DNA of 64,000 nt, taken from assembly GCF_026343125.1 (NCBI RefSeq), contig NZ_JAPEMB010000001.1:1674001-1738000 (forward strand), in the 5' to 3' direction. Position 1 is the stretch's first letter. Each line of letters begins with the position of its first letter. This document shows, piece by piece, positions 17,818 to 25,460 of the stretch. This DNA is from Streptomyces sp. NBC_00094 (GTDB lineage: Bacteria; Actinomycetota; Actinomycetes; Streptomycetales; Streptomycetaceae). The translations under genes were made by a program, and so were the position numbers. A model generated the notes under the pieces. That model saw nothing but the letters and a program-made list of their open reading frames with translations, searched no databases and was not told the DNA's origin.

Positions 17818-18716
17818 CGGGCGCTCCCCTTCGCGTAATGGCGCTCGACGTAGTGCTGGACGACGGAGAGCGCGGTGGTGAGCAGGACGTACCAGGCGGT
17901 GGCGACCATCAGGAGCGGGACGACCCGTCCGTTGCGGCCGTACACGACCTGCACCTGGTAGAAGAGTTCGCCGATCGCCATGACCGAGACGATCGAGGTG
18001 CCCTTGAAGAGCGAGATGATCTCGTTGGCGGCGTTGGGCAGGATCGAGCGCATCGCCTGCGGGAGCACGATCCGCCGCAGCTGCCGGAGCCTCGGGATGC
18101 CGAGGGAGGCCGCCGCCTCCGACTGCCCCTCGTCCACGGCGAGTACGCCGCCCCGGACGATCTCCGCCGCGTAGGCCGCCTGGTGGAGGGCGAGCCCGAG
18201 GACGGCCGCGCTCATCTCCCCGACGAGGCCCATCGTGTCGAAGGAGAGGAAGCTCGGCCCGAAGGGGATGCCGATGCTCAACTCCTTGTAGAGGTAGGCG
18301 AGGTTGAACCAGAAGAGGAGCTGGACGATGAGCGGGATGGAACGGAACGCCCAGATGTAGGCGAAGGCGACCGACCGCAGGAACGGACTGGCCGAGAGGC
18401 GCATGAAGGCCAGCACGATGCCGATGGCGAAGCCGAGCGCGGTGCCGTGGAAGGTGAGCTGGAGGGTGACCCAGACGGCCTGGAGGATCGTCTCGGTGGT
18501 GAAGAACGCGGCGAAGACGTCCCACTCCCAGCCGGGGTTGGTGACGAGCCCGTGGCCGAACTGCACGAGCAGCACGGCGGTGACGGCGACGGCCACCCAG
18601 CGCCAGGGGTGGCGCACGGGAACGACCACGAGGTCGGCGGGGGCCGACGGGGTGGGGGCGGCTTCCGGGTCCTTCACCGGGTCTTCGGTGGCGGGCGGAT
18701 CGCTGGTAAGAGCCAT
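17814..18716 (-). CDS. Polar amino-acid ABC transporter, permease
   Basis: 300 residues, HisM/GlnP family. After a Pro/Ala-rich cytoplasmic start there is a first helix (WVAVAVTAVLLVQFGHGL). The family core follows: FRSIPLIVQLLFWFN and the EAA loop EAAASLGIPRLRQLRRIVLP with QAMRSILP. It starts 46 bp after the FAD/NAD(P)-binding gene and is coupled to the ATPase by ATGA. It closely resembles the permease at 20628 in layout and motifs, so the two may form a heterodimeric channel. Confidence 0.92.
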   Translation of the reverse strand: MALTSDPPATEDPVKDPEAAPTPSAPADLVVVPVRHPWRWVAVAVTAVLLVQFGHGLVTNPGWEWDVFAAFFTTETILQAVWVTLQLTFHGTALGFAIGIVLAFMRLSASPFLRSVAFAYIWAFRSIPLIVQLLFWFNLAYLYKELSIGIPFGPSFLSFDTMGLVGEMSAAVLGLALHQAAYAAEIVRGGVLAVDEGQSEAAASLGIPRLRQLRRIVLPQAMRSILPNAANEIISLFKGTSIVSVMAIGELFYQVQVVYGRNGRVVPLLMVATAWYVLLTTALSVVQHYVERHYAKGSAR

Positions 18717-18762
18717 GGCGGTTCCTCGGGAACGGGTCGGGAAGAGGGAAGGGGGGCGCTGA

Positions 18763-20631
18763 TCAGGCGCTCAGCGGGGCCGGGAGCGGACAGCTCCGGC
18801 CGGTTCCGCCGCTCTCGACGGTCCCGCCGCCGGTGCCGGTCCCGCCGCTCCGGTCGCGCAGGAAGGACAGGGCCGCCCGGGCGGTGACGTCGTTCTGCCC
18901 GAAGGCGACCCCGCCGGTACGGGGCCGGGTGAAGGCCCCGCCGGCCCGGGCGGTGGTGTGCGGGCCGAGCGCGAAGCGGCGCGGGTGCGGGCGTCCGTCG
19001 CGCTCCAGGATCCGGGCGTCGGTGGGGTCGACGACGAGGAGGCCGCTGGCGGTGGCCCGGGCCCCGTCCTCGTACAGGGCGCGCAGCAGCGGACTGCCGG
19101 CGAGCTCCAGGGTGGGGTCGGGGAGCCGGGCCTCGACGAGGGCACGCGCCTCGGTCCACTCCCCCGGCGCGGCGGGGGACGCGGCGCGGAAGACCCCGCG
19201 TTCCTCGTCGGTCTCGACGGTGACCTGGGGTCCGAGGAATCGGACCAGGCCGGCGCGGGAGAGCGCGAGGAGCTGCCGCAGCCGGGGTCCTGGCGGCCCG
19301 GAGGCGAGGTAGCTGAAGAATCCGTGCCACCAGCCGCCGGGGTCGACGCGGCCGCCGAGCCTCAGGAGCTGCCCGTAGACGGAGAGCAGGGCGGCGAAGA
19401 CGGCGGCGTCGGGGCTGTGGGCCGGGTCGTGGCGGCGGGTCAGGTCCTCGGTGACGTAGTCGCGCAGGCCGTGCTGGAGCGCCTCGGCGGAGGCGAAGCG
19501 GATCCCGTCGAGGGGGTGGTCGAGGGCGTCCGGGTCGAACCGGTCGGCGGGGTCGGGGACGGCGGCGGCGGCGAGCGCGGCGATCTCCGCCCCGCGCGGT
19601 GGCGCCTCCTCGTACGCCCGCTCGAAGTCGCTCCAGGCGAGGGAGGTCCGCTCGGGGTGGGTGGAGAAGAGCCGGTGGTAGTGGGCCCACCCGAGCTCTT
19701 TGTCGACGAGCGGCCACACGTCGCGCCGGAAGTCGAGCGGCCCGGCCCGCCGCAGCAGGGCCTCGGTCTGCTCGGCCCCGAAGAACCGGGGCAGCGGTGG
19801 CCGTTCGCCGTCGAGGACGTACCCGATCTTGGAGTGGTACGGGACGCCTCGCCGCGATCCGACGTACAGCACGGGCTCCCGGCCCGAGGGTACGTAGACG
19901 AGGTCGTCGCCCTCGCCCTCGTACCGTCCCCCGCGGCCCTCGGTGAGGAGGACCATCAGGTCGACGAAGGCGAGGCCGAAGCCGCGGACCAGGACGGGCG
20001 CGCCGGCGCGCAGCGCGGAGAGGTCCGTGTCGGCGGTGAAGGCGGGCGGGAGGTGGACGAGCCGGTGGCGGGCGGCGAAGTCGGCGAGGGCCCGCTGTTC
20101 CGGGTCGGGTTCGGCGTCGAGGTGGCCGACGGTGAGGACGACGAGGTCGGCGAGGAGGGGTTCGGCTCCGGTCTCCAGCCAGACCCGCTGGCGTCCGTCG
20201 CGCGGGCCGCCGATCCGCAGTGCGGTGGTGCGGTGTTCGTGGACGGTGACGGAGGCCGGCAGGGAGGCGAGGACCCGCTCGTACACCCAGCGGAGGTAGG
20301 CGCCCTGCTGGGGCCGGGTGGGGAAGGCGCGTCCGTCGATGCCGGACCAGTCGGCGAGGGTGGGGCCCGGCCGGACGGGCCCTTCGAGCGTCACGGTCTC
20401 GTCGGTGAACAGGGTGACGTCCTCGGCGCGGGAGTTCATCCAGAGCAGCGGGGACTGCTCGGTGCGCCAGATCCGGCCCGGTCCCGGCGGGTGCGGGTCG
20501 ACGAGGTGGAGGTCGAGGGGGGCGTCGCCGTACAGCTCGGGCAGGTTGGCGGCGAGCCGTTCGAGGAAGCCGGTCCCCCGCGGCCCGGCGCCCACGATGA
20601 CGAGCGAGGGCGTCGAGGGGCGGGTGGTCAT
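18763..20631 (-). CDS. FAD/NAD(P)-binding protein embedded in the amino-acid transporter operon
   Basis: 622 residues; ATG 20631 overlaps the upstream permease stop (ATGA). The N-terminus is a Rossmann dinucleotide fold (SLVIVGAGPRGTGFLERLAA), followed by SPLLWMNSRAEDVTLF, VVLTVGHLDAEPD and APVLVRGFGLAFVDLMVLLTEGRGG. This is the pattern of the FAD-NAD(P)-binding family related to N-hydroxylating monooxygenases. The last third (GPHTTARAGGAFTRPRTGG, NDVTARAALSFL) is also typical. Function is not established. Placement between two permease genes suggests it oxidises or processes the imported compound. The C-terminus ends in a Gly/Thr-rich tail. Confidence 0.85.
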   Translation of the reverse strand: MTTRPSTPSLVIVGAGPRGTGFLERLAANLPELYGDAPLDLHLVDPHPPGPGRIWRTEQSPLLWMNSRAEDVTLFTDETVTLEGPVRPGPTLADWSGIDGRAFPTRPQQGAYLRWVYERVLASLPASVTVHEHRTTALRIGGPRDGRQRVWLETGAEPLLADLVVLTVGHLDAEPDPEQRALADFAARHRLVHLPPAFTADTDLSALRAGAPVLVRGFGLAFVDLMVLLTEGRGGRYEGEGDDLVYVPSGREPVLYVGSRRGVPYHSKIGYVLDGERPPLPRFFGAEQTEALLRRAGPLDFRRDVWPLVDKELGWAHYHRLFSTHPERTSLAWSDFERAYEEAPPRGAEIAALAAAAVPDPADRFDPDALDHPLDGIRFASAEALQHGLRDYVTEDLTRRHDPAHSPDAAVFAALLSVYGQLLRLGGRVDPGGWWHGFFSYLASGPPGPRLRQLLALSRAGLVRFLGPQVTVETDEERGVFRAASPAAPGEWTEARALVEARLPDPTLELAGSPLLRALYEDGARATASGLLVVDPTDARILERDGRPHPRRFALGPHTTARAGGAFTRPRTGGVAFGQNDVTARAALSFLRDRSGGTGTGGGTVESGGTGRSCPLPAPLSA

Positions 20632-21482
20632 CGGGCACCGCCCGTGCCGCGGGCGTAGTGCCGCTCGACGTAGTGCTGGCCGAGGCTGAGGACCGAGGTC
20701 ACGGCGACGTACCAGAGGGTGGCGACGAGGAGCAGCGGGATGACCTCGTACGTGCGGTGGTAGACGAGCTGGGTCGAGTAGAGCAGGTCCTGGACGGCGA
20801 TGACGGAGACGATGGAGGTGCCTTTGAGGGTGCCGATCAGCATGTTCCCGGCCGGCGGGACGATCGCGCGCATCGCCTGGGGCAGCACGATCCGGGTGAG
20901 CCGGCGCCATCGGCCGAGGCCGAGGGAGTGGGCGGCCTCGGTCTGGCCGCGGTCGACGGAGAGGATGCCGCCGCGGACGACCTCGGCGGCGTAGGCGGCC
21001 TCGTGCAGGGTGAGGCCGATGACGGCGACGGAGACGGGGCCGAGGAGGTTGACCGTGTGGATGCCGAGGACGGTCGGGTAGAGCGCGCCGATGTTGAACC
21101 AGAAGAGCAGCTGGACCAGGATCGGGGTGGACCGGAAGAACCACACGTATCCCCAACTGACCGCGCGCAGAACGGGGTTGACGGAGAGCCGGAGGACCGC
21201 GAGCAGGGTGCCGAGGGCGAAGCCCAGGGCCATGACGAGGGCGGTCAGCCACAGGGTCAGGCCGAGGCCGCGCAGGACGGACGCGGAGGTGAAGTACTCG
21301 GCGACGACGTCCCACTGGAAGGCCTTGTTGCGGACGACCGAGACGAGTCCGAGTCCGAGGAGGACGAGGACGGCGGCCGCGGCGGTCCACTGGCCCGCAC
21401 CGCGGGCGGGGACGACGACGACACGGGGCGGCGGCCCGGCCGGCGGGGCCGTGGAGGAGGTCTTGACGAGGGTCGCGGACAT
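20628..21482 (-). CDS. Polar amino-acid ABC transporter, permease (first gene of the operon)
   Basis: 284 residues from ATG 21482 (GGAG 8 nt upstream). HisM/GlnP family: helix AAAAVLVLLGLGLVSVV, FRSTPILVQLLFWFNIG, and EAA loop EAAHSLGLGRWRRLTRIVLP with QAMRAIVPPAGN. It ends HYVERHYARG, much like the end of the second permease (HYVERHYAKG), so the two are paralogues. It heads the operon and is divergent from the leader-peptide/GNAT/binding-protein unit with about 200 bp between. Confidence 0.92.
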   Translation of the reverse strand: MSATLVKTSSTAPPAGPPPRVVVVPARGAGQWTAAAAVLVLLGLGLVSVVRNKAFQWDVVAEYFTSASVLRGLGLTLWLTALVMALGFALGTLLAVLRLSVNPVLRAVSWGYVWFFRSTPILVQLLFWFNIGALYPTVLGIHTVNLLGPVSVAVIGLTLHEAAYAAEVVRGGILSVDRGQTEAAHSLGLGRWRRLTRIVLPQAMRAIVPPAGNMLIGTLKGTSIVSVIAVQDLLYSTQLVYHRTYEVIPLLLVATLWYVAVTSVLSLGQHYVERHYARGTGGAR

Positions 21483-21684
21483 GCGAAGGCTCCGTGGATG
21501 CCAGGGGGCGGATCGAACACGGGGGTGCGCCTTCACACGCGTCGAGCACGGATCCGGGCCCCTCAGCCCGATCCGCCCTTCGAGGCTATGCGGTCAACAC
21601 GCCCTGTTGTCAAGGGTGTCCGGACTGTGAGCCGTGCGTCTCATCGCGGTTGACGCGGGAACGGATGCCTGTTCCACTGAGGCC

Positions 21685-21753
21685 ATGCATCCGCAGCAGC
21701 TGGTCACGCGCTCCCACATCGACTTCGGTCGCGTGTGGTCCTCTTCCTGTTGA
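21685..21753 (+). CDS. Cysteine-containing leader peptide (probable attenuator uORF)
   Basis: A 22-codon frame, ATG 21685 to TGA 21753, preceded by a weak GAGG. The peptide has the signature of actinobacterial 'putative leader peptides': a short start, the core LVTRSHIDFGRV, and a terminal SSSC just before the stop. Such uORFs sit upstream of sulfur-assimilation and transport genes and are thought to sense Cys-tRNA by ribosome stalling at the C-terminal Cys codon. It lies 132 bp upstream of the GNAT/binding-protein genes on the same strand and should control them. No clear terminator/anti-terminator pair could be folded by eye. Confidence 0.75.
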   Translation: MHPQQLVTRSHIDFGRVWSSSC

Positions 21754-21885
21754 GCCGACCCGCTGCTCTGCCCCGCCCGCGTGCTCCTTTCCGCGGCGCC
21801 TTCACACACAGGCCCCTCGTGGGTGCCTGAGCTCTCCCCTCCCCTCGCCCTGCCCGTTTGTCCTCCTTCGCCCTGAAGGACCGTC

Positions 21886-22365
21886 ATGACCTTCGCGTTG
21901 TCCGTACACCGGACCACGACCACCGACCCCCTGGCGCGCCCACTCCTCGACGAGCTGGCGCACGAGTACACGACCCGTTACGGCTCCGCCCACGATCTGA
22001 GCCTCTACCCGGCCGCCGAGTTCGCTCCTCCGGACGGCGCCTTCCTGCTCCTCCTCGAGCAGGGCCGGCCCGTCGCCGGAGGCGCGTACCGCCGTTACGA
22101 CGAGCGCACCGCCGAGCTGAAGAGGATCTGGACCCACTCGGCACACCGCAGGCGCGGGCTCGCCCGCCGCGTCCTCACCGTGCTCGAACGCGAGGCCGCC
22201 GCCCGCGGCTACACCCGCCTGTACCTGACGACCGGCCCGCGCCAGCCCGAGGCCAAGGGCCTCTATCTCGCGTCCGGCTACCGGCCGCTCTTCGACGTGT
22301 CCGCCGATCCCGAGTCGATCGGCCCCCTGCCTTTCGAGAAACTCCTGGAGAACCCGAGACCATGA
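21886..22365 (+). CDS. GNAT-family N-acetyltransferase
   Basis: 159 residues; ATG 21886 with GAAGGA upstream. Single GNAT domain: AFLLLLEQGRPVAGGAYRRY, ELKRIWTHSAHRRRGLARRV (acetyl-CoA loop RRRGLA), YTRLYLTTGPRQPEAKGLYL and ASGYRPLFD. Overlaps the next gene by ATGA, so it is co-translated with the binding protein at 22362. Together with the Cys leader this suggests acetylation of an imported sulfur-containing amine or amino acid; that substrate is an inference. Confidence 0.88.
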   Translation: MTFALSVHRTTTTDPLARPLLDELAHEYTTRYGSAHDLSLYPAAEFAPPDGAFLLLLEQGRPVAGGAYRRYDERTAELKRIWTHSAHRRRGLARRVLTVLEREAAARGYTRLYLTTGPRQPEAKGLYLASGYRPLFDVSADPESIGPLPFEKLLENPRP

Positions 22366-23339
22366 GTACGCGTACGAGTTCCGGCACCACCCGCACGACC
22401 CTCGGCTTCGCGCTGATCACCGCGGCCACGCTCGCGCTCACCGCCTGCGCCGGGGGCGAGCCCACGACCGTGCCCGCCGGAGCCTCGGGGGCGCCGGGCG
22501 CCGCGAAGGACACGCTCCCGACCGAGGACGTGGTGTCGGGCGTCAGGAAGAACGAGGCCGCGGCGAAGCTGCTCCCCGCCGACGTGCGGCAGCGGGGCAG
22601 CTTCACGATCGCCTCCTCGGTCGCGACCCCGCCCAGCTCGGCGTACCTGGCCGACGGCAGGACCGTGGTCGGGGTGGACGCCGACTTCGCGGGCGCCGTG
22701 GCGAAGGCCCTCGGCCTGGAGCTGGAGCGCGAGGTGGTCGGCTTCGAGGCGATCCTGCCGGCGCTGGGCAGCGGCAAGTACGACGTCGGCACCGGGAACT
22801 TCGGGGTGACCGAGGAGCGGCGCAAGGCCATCGACTTCGTCACGTACATCAACGACGGGCAGGGCTTCGCCACCCGGGCCGACAGCCCGCTGAAGGCGGT
22901 GACCGACCTCACCCAGCTGTGCGGCCTGAAGGTGGCGACGGGCGCCGGGACGACCTTCGAGCGGACCCTGGAACAGCACAAGGGCCGGTGCGCGGAGGCC
23001 GGGAAGCCGCCTTACGAGGTGAACGTCTTCAGCGAGACGGGCGCGGTCTGGATGTCGCTCCAGCAGGGCCGCAGCGACGTCGTGATGAACACGATCAACG
23101 GCCTGCGGTACGCGGTGACGCGGCAGAAGAACGTGAAGTTCCTCAACGAGTACCGGCGGCTCGACGTCGGCTTCGCCTTCAAGAAGGGGACGCCGCTCGC
23201 CCCTGCCTTCCAGGCAGCGGTGAACGGCCTGAAGGCGGACGGGACGTACGACCGGATCCTGAGGAAGTGGGGGGTGACGGCGTCGGGCATCGCGCGGTCG
23301 CAGATCACCCCGCCGGAGCTCCCGGCGCCGAAGAGGTAG
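22362..23339 (+). CDS. Amino-acid ABC transporter substrate-binding lipoprotein (second, Cys-leader-controlled)
   Basis: 325 residues, coupled by ATGA to the GNAT gene. Signal sequence ends at lipobox LTAC (Cys29). SBP_bac_3 features: GSFTIASSVATPPSSAYLAD, GVDADFAGAVAKALGLELE, GKYDVGTGNFGVTEERRKAI and the C-terminal DGTYDRILRKWGV, as in the minus-strand protein at 15955. Two extra cysteines in the mature part (LTQLCGLKV and KGRCAEAG) may form a disulfide. There is no permease or ATPase on this strand, so it presumably uses the divergent operon's channel. Confidence 0.9.
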   Translation: MSTRTSSGTTRTTLGFALITAATLALTACAGGEPTTVPAGASGAPGAAKDTLPTEDVVSGVRKNEAAAKLLPADVRQRGSFTIASSVATPPSSAYLADGRTVVGVDADFAGAVAKALGLELEREVVGFEAILPALGSGKYDVGTGNFGVTEERRKAIDFVTYINDGQGFATRADSPLKAVTDLTQLCGLKVATGAGTTFERTLEQHKGRCAEAGKPPYEVNVFSETGAVWMSLQQGRSDVVMNTINGLRYAVTRQKNVKFLNEYRRLDVGFAFKKGTPLAPAFQAAVNGLKADGTYDRILRKWGVTASGIARSQITPPELPAPKR

Positions 23340-23384
23340 CGCCGGGGTGCCTCCAGTGGGGTGTCCCGACGGCCCGACTGGGCG

Positions 23385-24668
23385 TCAGCAGTCGCAGCCG
23401 CAGCTGCAGTCCCCGCAGCAGCCATCTCCCTCGCAGCAGGAGGAGCAGTTGCTGCAGCAGTCACAGCAGTCGCAGCAGCTGCCAGGGTCGCACTGCTGGC
23501 AGAGCCCCTCGCGCCGCTGTCGGCTCCAGGGGTCCTCGAAGGTCCCGCAGCACATCTGGCAGGTGCAGGCCAGGCCGACCCAGAGGGCGCATCCGGCTAT
23601 CAGGCCGCGCCGGTTCGGCGGCCCGGGCGGGAACGGCCCGCCGGGACCTCCGGGGCCACCGGGGCCGGGCGCGTAGGGCCCGCCGGGTCCGCCCGGGCCG
23701 GGGGCGTACGGGTTGCCGGGGACGGGTCCGGGCCCCTGGGGCGCGTACGGGTTCCCCGGCACCGGTCCCTGCCCGTGCACCGGCCCCTGCCCCGGCACCC
23801 CGTGCGAGCAGCTCGTCGTGCCGAAGGCCCGGTCCACCGACGTCCGCAGCTCGTGGGCGAGGAGGACGTGCACCAGCTTGCCGTCGGCGAACTCGGCGTC
23901 CCGCAGCGCGAGCCGGATCCCGTGCAGGGCGTCGTCGGCGAGCCGGCGGGCCTCCTCACGAGAGGTGCCGGTCGCGGTGAGCGGGTTCCAGGAACCCGCC
24001 GCCGCGTCGGCCGTCTGGTCCTCGACGGCGTCGAGGAGATGGGCGAGGCGGCCGAAGAGCCGGCCGGCCTCGGCGAGCGGCGCCGCGTTCCCCGGACGCC
24101 CGGCGAGGACGGCGGTGTGCGCGAAGGCGGCCGCCGTCGCGGTCTCGGTCGGCTCGGTGACGACGAGCAGCGGCGTCCCGATCCCGGCGAGGGACTCGAT
24201 GCCGGTCTGCCGGTCGACGGCGTCGACGAGGACGGCGGTGTCGAAGCCGAGGGCGCGGCCGGTCCTGGCGCCGGCCCGGTCCCAGGAGCGGGCGACCCGG
24301 CGGGCCGCGGCGGCGACCGGCCGGCGCGCCAACAGGCCGTCCCGGTCGGCGACGTGGTCCCGCACCTTCGCCGAGGCGAGGACGAGCGAGACGGCCGCGG
24401 CGAGGCGCGCGCCCTCCCCCCGGGCCACGGGCGCGGTCCGCATCCCGCGCAGCGGGCAGGGTCCCGCGGTGCGCCGCCCGCTCTCCACGGCGCCGGTCTG
24501 AGCCTCCGTCAGGACCGAGACGATGAGCCCGTCGTAGTTGGTGACGACCCGGGCGAACTGTCCGTGGTCCGCGCGAAGTGCCAGGCAGAGGCCGCAGAGG
24601 TGGGCCATCCACTCGACTTTCAGGCCGTCGGTGAGCCGATGCGTGCAGGGTCTGACGATTCCGAACAT
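23385..24668 (-). CDS. DUF5685 family protein with a cysteine-dense C-terminal tail
   Basis: 427 residues; ATG 24668 begins FGIVRPCTHRLTDGLK, the family start, with WMAHLCGLCLALR after it. The first 310 residues are helical, containing FDTAVLVDAVDRQ and LLDAVEDQTADAAAG. Then comes a low-complexity Pro/Gly section (repeats of GPVPGNPYAP and GPGGPGG, about 315-370), a hydrophobic GCALWVGLACTC, and a tail with 22 cysteines in the last 70 or so residues (for example CCDCCDCCSNCSSCC). The tail must bind metal or form many disulfides. Function of the family is unknown. The gene is convergent with the binding-protein gene and divergent from the SepF-like gene. Confidence 0.85.
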   Translation of the reverse strand: MFGIVRPCTHRLTDGLKVEWMAHLCGLCLALRADHGQFARVVTNYDGLIVSVLTEAQTGAVESGRRTAGPCPLRGMRTAPVARGEGARLAAAVSLVLASAKVRDHVADRDGLLARRPVAAAARRVARSWDRAGARTGRALGFDTAVLVDAVDRQTGIESLAGIGTPLLVVTEPTETATAAAFAHTAVLAGRPGNAAPLAEAGRLFGRLAHLLDAVEDQTADAAAGSWNPLTATGTSREEARRLADDALHGIRLALRDAEFADGKLVHVLLAHELRTSVDRAFGTTSCSHGVPGQGPVHGQGPVPGNPYAPQGPGPVPGNPYAPGPGGPGGPYAPGPGGPGGPGGPFPPGPPNRRGLIAGCALWVGLACTCQMCCGTFEDPWSRQRREGLCQQCDPGSCCDCCDCCSNCSSCCEGDGCCGDCSCGCDC

Positions 24669-24980
24669 GAGGTGCCCCCGTGAGCCGTGCGAAGGTGCCG
24701 TCGAGCGGCTCCGCCGCATCGTAGCGAGCCCGCCCGTTCACCCGTACGCGCCCATCGTCACCCTTCTGGCCCGACTTTCATATTTTAAGTTGCACACCCC
24801 TCCGTCAGACCCCGCATACCGCAAGTTTCCTGACGTCTCGCCAGAAAACGGTGCTCACGTTCTGCACCAGTACCGTCACGAATCCCCTGCGCGGCGTGTA
24901 TCCGCTTGGCGCGCGATCCGCATCATGGACGACGATAGGAACTGCGGAACCACAAGTGACCGCGCTGAAAGGAGGCGTCC
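24669..24980. other. Divergent promoter region of the DUF5685 and SepF-like genes
   Basis: 312 bp without a gene. It contains an unusually A/T-rich patch (TTTCATATTTTAAGTTGC, about 24775-24792) that could serve as a promoter core, and ends with a near-perfect AAAGGAGG ribosome site for the gene at 24981. Confidence 0.5.
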
Positions 24981-25418
24981 ATGGGATCGGTGCGCAAGGC
25001 CAGCGCCTGGCTGGGACTCGTCGAGGACAACGACGAGCGTTACTACGACGACGAGTACACCGACGGTGCCGAGAGCGGCGGCGACGCCTGGGTGACGGAC
25101 CCCCGGGTCCGGGTGGCCACGGACACCGCCCAGGAGCAGGGCCGCCGGATCGCGACCGTCTCCCCCGACGGCTTCCGGGACGCCCGGGGCATCGGAGAGC
25201 TCTTCCGGGACGGTGTTCCGGTGATCGTGAACCTGACCGCGATGGAGCCGGACGACGCCAAGCGCGTGGTCGACTTCGCCGCCGGCCTCGCCTTCGGTCT
25301 GCGCGGATCGATCGAGCGCGTGGCGACGCGGGTCTTCCTGCTGACCCCCGCCGACACCCAGATCATCGGCGGAGAGAGCCGTCGGCGTCCGCAGGACGGT
25401 TTCTTCAACCAGAGCTGA
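24981..25418 (+). CDS. sflA: SepF-like cell-division protein
   Basis: 145 residues with an AAAGGAGG ribosome site. Short N-terminal amphipathic region ([16 protein letters not shown]), an acidic linker ([11 protein letters not shown]), then the SepF fold: [40 protein letters not shown] and [12 protein letters not shown]. SepF proteins polymerise and tether FtsZ to the membrane. Streptomycetes carry a true sepF beside ftsZ plus two paralogues, SflA and SflB. No ftsZ is nearby, and size and core-region setting fit SflA, so the symbol rests on context recalled from S. coelicolor rather than on an alignment. Confidence 0.85.
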   Translation: MGSVRKASAWLGLVEDNDERYYDDEYTDGAESGGDAWVTDPRVRVATDTAQEQGRRIATVSPDGFRDARGIGELFRDGVPVIVNLTAMEPDDAKRVVDFAAGLAFGLRGSIERVATRVFLLTPADTQIIGGESRRRPQDGFFNQS

Positions 25419-25460
25419 GCGGGTCCGCCGGCCCGACCGGCCGCCGCCCGGACAACCGGG

